A stretch of DNA of 64,000 nucleotides from Trachythela sp. YZ-2020 (Eukaryota > Cnidaria > Anthozoa > Malacalcyonacea > Clavulariidae), in contig JADLSH010000231.1 of the NCBI GenBank assembly GCA_016169945.1, positions 1,860,001-1,924,000 on the forward strand. Reading direction: 5' to 3'. Under the pieces are notes generated by a model that saw only the letters and a list, made by a program, of their open reading frames with translations, was not told the origin of the DNA and searched no databases. Positions 46,993 to 57,186 of the stretch are shown here, piece after piece. Each line of letters opens with the position of its first letter. Positions within the stretch are counted from its first letter, which is position 1. The translations under genes were made by a program, and so were the position numbers.

Positions 46993-47132
46993 GCTCAGTG
47001 TTAGGGGTTAGGTTATGGTTAGGGTTAAGGTTAGGATTAGGGGTTAGGGTTAGGGTTGAGTTAGGTTTAGGTTTTAGGGTTCGGGTTCGGGTTACGGTTA
47101 GGGTTTGGTTATGGTTAGGGTTAGGATTAGGG
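46993..47132 (+). repeat. degenerate interstitial telomere-like TTAGGG tract
   Basis: About 140 bp of GGTTAG/GGGTTAGG/GGTTCGGGTTACGG variants. The unit matches the ancestral metazoan telomere hexamer, but the tract is imperfect and internal. Confidence 0.75.
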
Positions 47133-47142
47133 AACATGACTA

Positions 47143-47240
47143 TCGTGGATTCACCAAAATGCACAGTGTATACAGGGCGAAATCAAATTCGGGATTTGTT
47201 CTAAGAAATAGATTTATTAGGTTCTTCTTGACTCCAGAAT
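47143..47240 (-). pseudogene. decayed copy of an EndoU terminal exon
   Basis: The minus reading KKNLINLFLRTNPEFDFALY followed by TLCILVNPR and a stop aligns with the last exon of the EndoU gene at 57187-57411 (LGTSPEFDIALYTLCFLVNP). The DNA is also alike (GTATACAGGGCGA..TCAAATTCGGGA). Only the first third of the exon is recognisable and an in-frame TAG interrupts it. Confidence 0.7.
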
Positions 47241-47683
47241 GCATTTCCACACCGGTATTTATTTTAAGGGTAAGATGACTTGTTCAGTTCTATATTCACA
47301 TGCTACTTCAAGTTTACTCTAGCTGTCTCAGAGTGTTTCAGTCCTACATAAAGATTATAATATAGAGCAAGGCTCAGCGGTGTGTTTTATATTTCCTTGG
47401 CAAAATTTTATTCTGTTTTCCATATGAAGCACAACTGCTGTTTTTATTCTCTGTCTTGATGCATGCTTTGGAGTGATATCTGTTTCTGTTATTCAAATAT
47501 TGTAGTCACCACTCACCAAGTTAAATATGCTGCAACAACTCTTGATAATTATATATTTTTAAGGAATTAATGTGTAATGGAAGTTGAGATGCTGATCAAC
47601 ACAACCTCAATGCTCACACTGTGCTAACAACCTATCTGATGTACTCTTAACATAAATTTGCAATTACGAGCTCATTAATCGTG
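47241..47683. other. intergenic, nothing recognised
   Basis: No further EndoU exons or other genes seen. Confidence 0.3.
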
Positions 47684-47870
47684 TTTAGTAAAATTACATA
47701 GGTGATTATTGAAAATTCTCAACGCTGATTGGTTGCGCTACCTCGGATTAATATGCGATAATCACCTAAAGCGTTTTTAAGCCGCTTTCATCGTAAATAT
47801 TCAATAAAAATATTTTTGAAATGTGCATTTTTATTTTTTTCCAAATAATCACCTATGTAATTTTACTAAA
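47684..47870. mobile_element. 187-bp foldback MITE
   Basis: TTTAGTAAAATTACATAGGT and GATTATT at the left are mirrored at the right (AATAATC, ACCTATGTAATTTTACTAAA). The centre is unpaired. Confidence 0.8.
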
Positions 47871-47889
47871 ACAATTATTAATAGTCCAA

Positions 47890-48073
47890 CCTCTCTAATA
47901 TGGACAATATAGGAACACAGCACAGTGTTTGCATTACTGTAGTGTTCTTTTTGTATGGTTTTTTTGAAATTTAATATATTACGTCTGGATATTGGAAACT
48001 GCCCATTATACAGAGGTCTCCGTATTATAGAGGTGTTCCATATTAGAGATCCGAGGTGTCTATATTAGAGAGG
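47890..48073. mobile_element. Tc1/mariner-type MITE, about 184 bp
   Basis: Left CCTCTCTAATATGGACAA and right TGTCTATATTAGAGAGG are inverse. Internal subrepeats (GTATTATAGAGGTGTTCC, CATATTAGAGATCC) echo the ends. It immediately follows the foldback at 47684-47870. Confidence 0.7.
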
Positions 48074-48842
48074 CGCGCATAAGGAGAGACTGGGCTGTGT
48101 TCTTTCCTGACTGCACATTTTGAGTATTTAAATACTAGTAACTACTAATTTTATATGTAACTATGTTCCAACCAAGTTTGAGGCATCAAAAATTGAAAAT
48201 AGTATGCATAACTATATTATATTTCTATTTGGAACAATTAAAGTACTTACAATATCCAGAATAATACTCATTAAAATGAAAGTAACAGAGAGATGTGATG
48301 TAAATACCAAACTACAGGGTGTATAAAAAAACGGAGTCCATCTTTTATACTTAATAATATTCGGGAAACTGGGCCATATAACGTGATTTAGGTCTTTTTT
48401 TTAAAGCCTGTTCTTTTCTCTTTCGAACAAATCGTCATTGGTGTCTTTAGTGCAAGTAATAAATGAACAAGAAAACATTTTGTAGAACCTATCAGTTTTA
48501 GATATAATATGCCGCATATAATTATGCAATTTTACTAATGTTATCCATAGTCGCGTTCAAATCCTTCAATTTTGTTGTTTAAACTTCAATATTGTACTTG
48601 CCATACGAGAAAAAGAATTAAAAACAAGAATTAATAACTTTTTACAAGATATTCCATAGTTTTATTTATTGCTATACTCCGAAATCCAATTCACAAGGTA
48701 AACTGAATAGATCATTTATGCACAGTTCAAGCTGCCTTGCTCTTTTCCATGTTAACAACATCTGAAATAGAAATGCCACAAACAATAATAGATGACGTAG
48801 TGCTTGAACAGAACAACTAAAAAAACTTGCCTATAGAAACCT
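48074..48842. other. intergenic, nothing certain
   Basis: CAGGGTGTATAAAAAAACGG at 48315 resembles the end of a DNA transposon, but no partner was found. Confidence 0.3.
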
Positions 48843-49050
48843 ATAATTTGTTACATCTTGACCAAACAACAGATTGTTTTAAAACGCAAGAACCCTGGCA
48901 CGAACATATACCAGAAGCGTACGCCATTAACCTTTCGGCCAACAGGCCAACAGGCCAACAGCGCAAACCGAAGGCAAAAAACTTATAATTTGTTACATCT
49001 TGACCAAACAAGTTTGTTACATCTTGACCAAACAACAGATTGTTTTAAAA
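48843..49050 (-). repeat. tRNA-like SINE copy 2 flanked by a long direct repeat
   Basis: SINE at 48885-48980, nearly identical to 46376-46466 apart from an extra GGCCAACA unit. Both sides carry TATAATTTGTTACATCTTGA and ACAGATTGTTTTAAAA (48843-48884 and 48985-49050). On the right side GTTACATCTTGACCAAACAA is present twice. Confidence 0.65.
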
Positions 49051-49819
49051 TATAAAATACAAGAATAAATATTATCTTTATTATTTACAATTTGTTGTTT
49101 GATTGCATGTAGGCTACATGTAAAAAGATCAAGATGTACATTTCCTAACATCAAGATGTTGATTGTTATACGAGATAATTATCTCTGCTATTAGGAAATA
49201 ACTTTTCCAAGTCGGTCTTTCAAATCACTTATAGGTTTGCCTGATTGCAAATTAAATGTAATTTATTTTTATTGTAAATGTTTGCTTTCATTGCAAAATG
49301 TTGTCGATATTTTTATTGACTTTCCTCAAGCAGTGCCATAAAAATCAGGTCAATATATACTTAAAATACATGCATGCAGAATCCCCTCGCCCATTCGAAC
49401 CACACAATTTACTCCCAAAAGTTATTGTAACATGAAGTACTGAGTCGATCAATGTAACCATGGTAACACGCAACTGTATATTTATATTATTTTGTACAAA
49501 ATATTGATAAGATTTGTTAATGTTAACTATAAAATTATCAATTGCCCAACTATATAAAGTAGGTATGTTATTACGTACTCTTTTAGCTTTGATTTACTGT
49601 AAAATTCAACCTTAGAAGTCTCACAAAACATTTCGAAATTTTCACGAAACCGTATTTTTATACTTCTTTTCGCACTTGTTTTTGAGATTTCATATGTTGT
49701 TTCTTATTCTATAACGTATTTGCATTAATACTAAAATACCTTTTAACATTAATCAATGTTGTATTGACCACACAGGATGATCTACGCATTTCAAATCCAT
49801 GGATTTGCCCACTGTAAAT
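49051..49819. other. intergenic, nothing recognised
   Basis: AT-rich, no gene. Confidence 0.3.
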
Positions 49820-50035
49820 TCAAAAGAGTAGTTTTGACCCCTAGGGGTCATTTCCGTCCCTTTGGAAAGAGGGTAGTTTCTACACCTCGGAAGGGTCGTT
49901 TCAACTCCAAGGGTAGTTTTGACTCCATGGAAGGGTCAAAATAACTCTTCGCGGGAGTCTTGCGACTCCACGTGAGAGTAACATTACTCTTCGAAGGAGC
50001 CAATTTGACCCATCTCTGAGTCAAATTGGAAAGTA
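49820..50035. repeat. array of short self-complementary GACTCC/GGGTC units
   Basis: About ten units of 15-25 bp, each close to a local palindrome (GACCCCTAGGGGTC, GACTCCATGGAAGGGTC, GGAGTCTTGCGACTCC, GACTCAGAGATGGGTC in either strand), joined by GTAGTTT or AAATAACTC linkers. Different from simple tandem minisatellites because units alternate in orientation. Confidence 0.6.
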
Positions 50036-50992
50036 ACAGCTTTAAAGTGCTTATGAACGCAAAATGGGTTTTTATTGATTCGGATAAGGCGTGAAAAGTT
50101 AGTTAGTAAGTTCTAGATTAGTTTTTGGCTTAGACTTTTAGTTTCGGAGATATAAAGGCTCAAACAGGCAAATTTTGCCATTTTCTGAAAAAAAGTAGCG
50201 CGACCAAAATATCACCAAGGGGCCTGGATCCCAGGAACCCAACTTTAATTTGATAAACAATTAAGAAATATATGGCGAAGATATCGATATCTTGTTTTTT
50301 TTCTTCATATTTTGTCTAAACGTTGTTTCGTTTGTGCGTGATCTTACACAGAAAGTACCAACAATAATATATCTAGCTATCTGACACCTTTTTTGGATGA
50401 TAAATCACCTATTGCGGCTTTAAACCGATAGAAAAGAGGGCACCGAAACTCATCGATCTGAGACATTTGAAGGCAAATACAGGCCATAGTTATCGACCTA
50501 TAAACAAAGGCTAATGTACCCAGTTGTCCCAACATAGGACAGGAATCAACATACAGGTAAGCTGTGATTTTAACAAATGCAATGATGTCTATTCGCGCGC
50601 ATGAACTTTGGGTATTTAACGTTGAATCATGTCACCTAAATGTGCATATTATTTGCTTAGTATACAATGTCATTGAAGCCAGTATGGATGAAAGGTTCTG
50701 CGCCGGACATGTCCGGTGTACAACAGTGTTTGTTGACGCACAAATCGATCGAAGTGCTTCTACCTCTGAGAGATTACATACTGCTGTTATGGAATAATAT
50801 ATCATATATGTTTTAATGTGGAAATTATCACAACTTTAATGCCTTTATGGTATTTAACTAATATAAATTAATAGGCCATTCTACTTTTAGACTTCAATTT
50901 ATACTACTTTAGACTACTTTATATGTGGACTTTCAGTGTCTTGTATTATCCTACACATGTGGTCAATGTCACATGTTTTATATGACAGTGAG
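50036..50992. other. intergenic, no supported gene
   Basis: A 77-codon frame at 50564-50797 has no recognisable feature. Otherwise nothing. Confidence 0.3.
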
Positions 50993-51118
50993 ATAATAAT
51001 AATAATATATAAAGATTTATACAGCGCTTAAATTATATAAAATATTCCAAAGCGCTTTACAACAATGAAGTTCTACTATATACTAATATTAAGAATTAAG
51101 GTATAAGTGTCTATAAAT

Positions 51119-54100
51119 CTAAAAGTTAGAATCGAAAGCTTTCTTAAAAAGGAAAGTCTTTAATTGAGATTTAAAACAGTCAATTGTTTTACTATTTCTA
51201 ATACCATAAGGTAGCATGTTCCAAATTGACGGAGCTGCATGCACAAATGCTCGATCACCAAGAGTCTTGGCTCTAGTTTTTGGGATAAAAAGTAGTCCCT
51301 GATCATCAGATCTCAGTTGGTAACAGCAGTTCGGTTTTTCTAACAACAGTTCCATAATGTAGCCTGGCGCCATCCCATGGAGAGCTTTATATACCAGGAG
51401 TGCAATTTTAAAATCAACACGAAACTTACCAGGCAGCCAGTGAAGGTGCATCAGGACAGGGGTAATATGAGCGCATCTTGGTATAAGACACGTCACTCTA
51501 GCAGCGGCATTGAGAACTCGTTGAAGACGCTGAAGTTGGTATTGGGAATGCCGACCCAGCGAGAATTGCAGTAGTCCAAGTGTGACGTCACAAAGGCGTG
51601 TACGAGCGTTTTAGTTGATTCGATGGAGAGGAACTTCCTTATTTGTCGAATGTTGTACAAGCCCCTAAATGCTTTGCTGCAAACCTTGCCCACATGGACA
51701 TTCATAGACATATGTTCGTCAAACCACGAACCTAAATTTCGGACTTCTTGTACAGGTTTTATATCAGCATCACCAACTTCAATCGAGTCGATTGTAACCT
51801 TAGACAGCTGCTGGCGAGTTCCAATTATCAAGAATTCCGTTTTAGTGTCATTAAACATTAATTTATGTGAAACTAACCAAGCACGAACTTCGACGATGCA
51901 ATTATTAATAGTTTGAATAGCTTGATCTTGGACAACGGGTGACTCAGGACGGAAAGATAAATAAAGTTGAGTGTCATCTGCATACCCATGGGAAGAAGGT
52001 AGATGCCTGTTAATAATCTGGAACAGTTGAGACACGTATAATAGGAACAGGACCGGTCCAAGACAGCTTCCTTGTGGAACTCCACAGTTCAGCGGAAAAT
52101 TGGCGGAAAACTTTTGCTTAATATTAATACGCTGCTTTCTACAGGAGAGAAACGACTTAATCCACTTTAAGGCATTTCCGATCACACCAAATTCTAACTT
52201 CAATATATCCGTCAGAATTTCATGATCAATGGTGTCAAAGGCGGCACTCAAATCCAAGAGCACTAAAAGAGTTACTTTCTGTTGGTCCATGTTCATAAGG
52301 ATATCATTGTGGACTCTTAGGAGAGCCGTTTCGGTATAGTGGAATTGACGATATGCCGATTGGTTGTTAGGAAGAGGAGCATTATCAGCACAATGCTCAA
52401 ATAACTGGCTAACAACTGCTTTTTCCGTAGCTTTAGAAACGAATGACAGGTTACTGACGGGCCTGAAGTTCTCAAAGACTAGATCAAGACCGTATTTTTT
52501 TAGAATTGGAATAAGAATGGCAACTTTCCATGCTTCTGGGACGTGACCTTCACTTAACGACAAGTTGATCATTTTCATAATGACAGGTGTTAACTCACTG
52601 GCACATAATTTCAGCAACCATGTTGGAATAGGATCAAGGTTACATGTTGCATTCGACGACTTCATGATTATGTTATGGACTTCTTCTTCTGACAGGAGCT
52701 TAAATGAATCTAATTTGATATCAGGTAAACGATAATCTACTAATGGTGGGTCTACTACAACGTTTTCAATGTCATTTCTAATTAGCTCAATCTTTCGACA
52801 GAAATATTTTCCGAACTCATCAGCCAGTTTACGTGAATCATCATGTGGAGGCAAGGAGTTTTCTTGAGGTGTGTTGCAAAGTGAAGACACAACCTTAAAA
52901 GTTTTCTTGAGTCTCCCGAACATTGATCGATAAGATCAGAATAGTATTTGTGTCTAGCATTTTTCAAACTGGCAGCATACTTGTTACGCGCTTGGCGATA
53001 AGCGTCTTTATCATTTTGGCAATTTGATCGTAGCATTACTTTCTCCAGTTTTCTGCGTTTGGCCTTAATACGTTTAAGTTCTTCACTGAACCATGGCACT
53101 CTTGGTCTGACAACCACTACCTTTCTTTGTAAAGGGCATGTTTCTCCAAAATATGTGATAGCGTATTATCATAATGTTTCACCAGATCATCTAGATTGGA
53201 GCATGGGTCATTACACAGTTTGGAATCAGTGATGTCAGCTTTGAAGGCCTGAAGATTCAAATGATTTGTCTTACGAAACTGAATTTCCTTTGTCACAAAA
53301 TTCGGGCGAGGAAAAGAGAGGTTGCATTCAACAAAACAATGATCTGACAAAAGAAAGTAGTCTTGACTAGGTGGATATTAATGTCATTGGACGATCTCGA
53401 AATTAGAAGATCCAGGGTATGCCCAGACGAGTGAGTTGGTACAGTAACATGTTGTAATAAGCCAAAAGTTTCCAATAAATCAGTAAATGTTTTCGCGTCA
53501 GTATCAGACGGATCATCGAGATGAAAATTAAAGTCACCGGAGATTACTAATACTTCTGTACACATAACAATGCTCTCAAGTAAGTTGGAGAATTCTTCGA
53601 AGAAAACGCCTGAAGAAACAGGGTGAGTTTGTGAATAAGGTGGACGATAGACTGCTAATGTTTTAATCGTACGGTTGAGTAAAGTCAAGTTCCATTCAGA
53701 GTATTCAAAAGATCGTTTTCACCTCCGTCAATTAAAGTAACTTTAAAATTGGTATTAAACATAATACCAGTGCCTCCACCCATTCTGTTAGATTGTCTAG
53801 GAAGGTTTTTAAAAGAGTAACCAGGGGGAGAAAGCGCGGCTATGCTAACAGTGTCAACGTCTTTTAACCAGGTCTCTGTCACAATACACACATCAATATT
53901 GTTACTCAAAACATGATCAACGATTTCGGCTGTTTTGTTTTTAAGAGATCTCGCATTTACATTGGCGAAACGTAGGAATTTTGTATGAGAATCTGAATTT
54001 AAGTTAGTTCTATGTACAGACACGCAGACACAGTTTGAAGGGTTATGAGTACGAGCACGGCGACAACGACCATTACGCGGATGTCTATCAGTACTCAGTA

Positions 54101-54248
54101 TCCTGTTGTTTGTACTGACATCAATGGAGGGGGGTATGGAAAAGGTTGGGATGTGGGATGGTATATTGGGGACCGAAATGGAGAAATAATAGGGATTCAC
54201 AGGAAAAGGGGAGTAATGAAAACTGGGTGAAGAGACAGCTTTGTCCAT
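51119..54248 (-). pseudogene. LINE ORF2: AP-type endonuclease plus reverse transcriptase, about five frameshifts
   Basis: Blocks in order on the minus strand. 54248-53685: endonuclease start (NVNARSLKNK, VTETWL with catalytic Glu). 53688-53293: VISGDFNFHL, HTLDLLI. 53350-53117: the SDHCFVECNL motif with catalytic His. 53117-52782: linker RPRVPWFSEELKRIK. 52923-51493: RT with LLDLSAAFDTIDHEIL (motif A), GVPQGSCLGPVLFLLY (B) and GYADDTQLY (C). 51496-51119: C-terminal HLHWLPGKFRVDFKIALLVY. Each junction changes frame by one or two bases with only a few bases of overlap, so small indels have broken one continuous ORF of roughly 1040 codons. All catalytic motifs remain readable, so decay is recent. 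Confidence 0.85.
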
Positions 54249-54487
54249 TATCTTATAGGAGGGTCGTTGGATGTTATTATAAAATTGAGGTTTCTGATGT
54301 AGGAAGTCACAATTGTTGCCTTTTTTACAGAATTTTCTTTTCCTCAGGAATGGACACGGGGTTAAATGTTTTGGGCGTTTAGGTGTCGCTCGGTTAAAAC
54401 GTCCAGTACCTAATCGAGATGTGCTGGTATTAAATTCACCCGTTGTTGACTTAGTTTTACTGGCTTTATTTAGATTAGTAGCTTCAG

Positions 54488-55378
54488 TTAGTGTGCAGCT
54501 TTTACGAGATCGGTATTCGAGACGCTAGGTTGATCCTTAACAATAAGAACTGACTCATTATGTATATCAGTTTCATTATGGAATATATTTATAATGTCTT
54601 CAGTTGACTGATTTAAGTCGGAGTTTAGAACGCTAGGCCGGTCACTTGCTATATTCCTAAACTCGTCGTAGATATTAAATTCATTGAATGAAGTTGGTCC
54701 AATGGTATGGGAGGTGTATATGTTAGGGTCAATTAGCGGATCCTTATCAGTAGTTGTAGGGTCATTAAAGGTGGTAATTTTCATACTATTAGTAGGACTG
54801 TTGGTCATAGGATTGATATTCATTACTTTGAATGTTGAATTCCCAAGGGACAGCAAGCTTGACGCAAGGAGCAAATTTGCTTCGCTAAGTCTACATATCT
54901 CGCTGTCTTGCTTGCGAATAACAGACTCAAAGTCTTTTTGTTTAGATCGCATAGAGTTAATTTCAGTTATTAGATCACTTGTAATGTCCACTAGGGTAGC
55001 AATATCTGCTTTCAAGCCATCAAACTGCGATACAGATGGTTCAGTCAGCTCATTAACACTACTACAAACCTCTTTCGTTGATGCTTCGCATGAGGGATTT
55101 ACATCTTTCGGGTCCTGATTTATCAAGCTTTCGAACTTCAACTTTAGATTCTCTTCAGCATCATCACTCTGTATAACCAGCTTTTTCGAACGAGGACCGC
55201 GCCATTTAATCATGTATTCCCCTTCTCCTTCGCTTTTGAAAACTTTAACGTCGCCTCCAGGGGATTTCCACTTGCCTTTCAAGTTTAATGCTTCTAGAAC
55301 AAACCTTTCTAATTCCTCAAAGGTTTTAAGCCATAAATATGTTCCACTGTCGTAAGATAGACCGTTAAGATAATTCAT
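54488..55378 (-). CDS. LINE ORF1 protein, intact
   Basis: 296 codons from ATG 55376-55378. The N-terminal part is a compact charged domain (WLKTFEELERFVLEALNLKG, EGEGEYMIKWRGPRSKKLV). The middle segment (about 110-185) is heptad-like and leucine-rich, probably a coiled coil. The C-terminus is Asn/Asp/Thr-rich and disordered. Position upstream of the endonuclease-RT ORF and the coiled coil support a nucleic-acid-binding ORF1 role, by analogy with other LINEs. No zinc knuckle or RRM is evident. Confidence 0.65.
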   Translation of the reverse strand: MNYLNGLSYDSGTYLWLKTFEELERFVLEALNLKGKWKSPGGDVKVFKSEGEGEYMIKWRGPRSKKLVIQSDDAEENLKLKFESLINQDPKDVNPSCEASTKEVCSSVNELTEPSVSQFDGLKADIATLVDITSDLITEINSMRSKQKDFESVIRKQDSEICRLSEANLLLASSLLSLGNSTFKVMNINPMTNSPTNSMKITTFNDPTTTDKDPLIDPNIYTSHTIGPTSFNEFNIYDEFRNIASDRPSVLNSDLNQSTEDIINIFHNETDIHNESVLIVKDQPSVSNTDLVKAAH

Positions 55379-57186
55379 AGTTGGTTAAAAACGAAGATTT
55401 TATTAAAAATATAAAAATATAGCGGAGCGAGAAACACACGTCCACAGGTCACAAGCGTCCGACTCGTTATGGTATGATATATGTTTAATTGATACATGTA
55501 TTTGGCACAAAGTTGATCACCAAGTGCTGCACTGTCCCACTAGTGGAACCACCTTAACCTGAGTATCAGGCATTTCTGCAGTTAGGCCTTGGTCCCTAAG
55601 CCACCTATGTTGAAGAACCTTAGGGAGGCTAACAGAAAATTCCCTAAATAGAGAGATACACTTCAACATTGTATAGCCCATTAAACTATTTGTTTCTGAT
55701 TTCATCTAGATTATCAGTGAAGTAAACTGGAACCATCAGTGAAAGATGAATTAACATTTTTAATTAAATATTTATTAAACATCTTTATCAATATATGTTG
55801 CAGTGTGACTCTATTGTCTCTTGGGGGCAAGTTCACTTTTATTAGCTCAGCCCCTTGATCGATTGGATTGGCTTAACCCATTAATTGGCAAATTTTACTC
55901 ATCAGTGGTAGAGTACTGCCAATTAATGGGTTAACTGCGCTTGATTCGATCGGATAAACTTTGAATCCCCGACCCCCCATCTCACATACCTGTGGGAAAG
56001 CGGGGGCAACACGTCATATTCAATTCACTCGTTTATCATTCCGGTTTTCCTAGTAAACTGGAAGACAGTAATACTTTTACTACCTCGGTGACCAAATCGG
56101 GGAATGGTGTGGGATTTTCATGTCACTCCAAACATTTGAGTAAATAACAAGGAGACAAGTCAGTCAACTTCATGTTCCAACCCTCAATCAAAATACCACT
56201 TTTTTAGATATAAACTCAATTGTGAACACCCTAGTATGCCTGAGGTTGGGTGTTTCAAATGATTGGTGCATTTCCAAGTCCGAAAATGGCTGGGGATTCA
56301 CTGCATGCCAATACGGCAAAATAAAGTATACAAAATAGACACTTACGCGTTTAAAACGCTTTAAAACTCGAAAATCTTGTCTTTCTTCGGTCTTTTGACT
56401 GTTTTTTCCTCCTGTTCCTCTAAATAATTTTCATTTATCTCGTTTTAGAGACTTTGTTTGTCTGTTTATGCCCCGACTCCCGAGTACAAACAGTTTTCTG
56501 TCGGCCTGAAATCGTGCATGCGCATAACGTAGAAAACCGTCCATTGCATAACACTGAGCATGCGTGGAATTACTACATTAAAGCATATCTACATTTCCGC
56601 ATTAAATCAGGGCGTCTATAAGAATTTTAGACGCCCTAATTAAATAAATATAATGCATCATCAGTGTTAAAAAGAGCGATGTTGCGATGCATAATGTATT
56701 CATGGGGACCGCAGACGAATATTGCAACTGAAAAAGAGATTGCGGTTAAAAATCTTCGTTACCACTGACATATTCCGTACAATATTTTGTTTTAATTAAA
56801 TATATTAAATACATCCCGGAGAGATTTTCGACGCAGTTGTATGATTTACCCCAACGATGCAACATACATAAAATACCATAAGTTATGAGTAAAATAGTCG
56901 AACGTTTGTTATAAGCTTGAATACAGCAAATAAAGCCGCTTTTGAAGAAACTATGCGAAGATGCTGTTGTTGCACAAGTTATTGACTGTAGTTTTCGTTC
57001 AGTCTAGTTGTAGTAGTAGTTGTTGTTGTTGTTTTGCTGTTATTGTTGTTCTTTTTGTCGTTGTTGTTCTTCTTCTTTTGTAGTACAGACTACAGTTTTA
57101 GTACTAGAATCACATTTGTTCAACACATCAGTATTCTTAAGTTTTATTTCATATGTCAGGAAGCGAACATCAATTTAAAGCTGTGA
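55379..57186. other. intergenic with two hairpins and a TTG-rich tract
   Basis: A perfect 18-bp inverted pair TTAACCCATTAATTGGCA lies at 55873-55890 / 55917-55934. A second hairpin around GGGCGTCTA / TAGACGCCC is at 56601-56645. A GTT/TTC-rich microsatellite spans about 57005-57085. The stretch lies between the LINE 5' end and the 3' end of the EndoU gene. No gene seen. Confidence 0.5.

Larger units (their letters stand above)
50993..55378 (-). mobile_element. nearly full-length CR1-like LINE
   Basis: Minus-strand element with two ORFs and a 3' UTR. The 3' end (minus) reads TTGTAAAGCGCTTTGGA, then AAGCGCTGTATAAATC and a (TTA)n tail at about 50993-51012, a CR1-type 3' signature. The ORFs are described separately. 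The 5' UTR runs above 55378, but the 5' boundary and TSD could not be fixed. Confidence 0.85.

Noticed and set aside
46778..47164. Asn/Pro/Thr repeat protein on the minus strand
   Set aside because: Translation of the telomere-like TTAGGG tract, not a gene.
54045..55118. Plus-strand ORFs opposite the LINE ORFs
   Set aside because: Antisense shadows of ORF1 and the endonuclease region.
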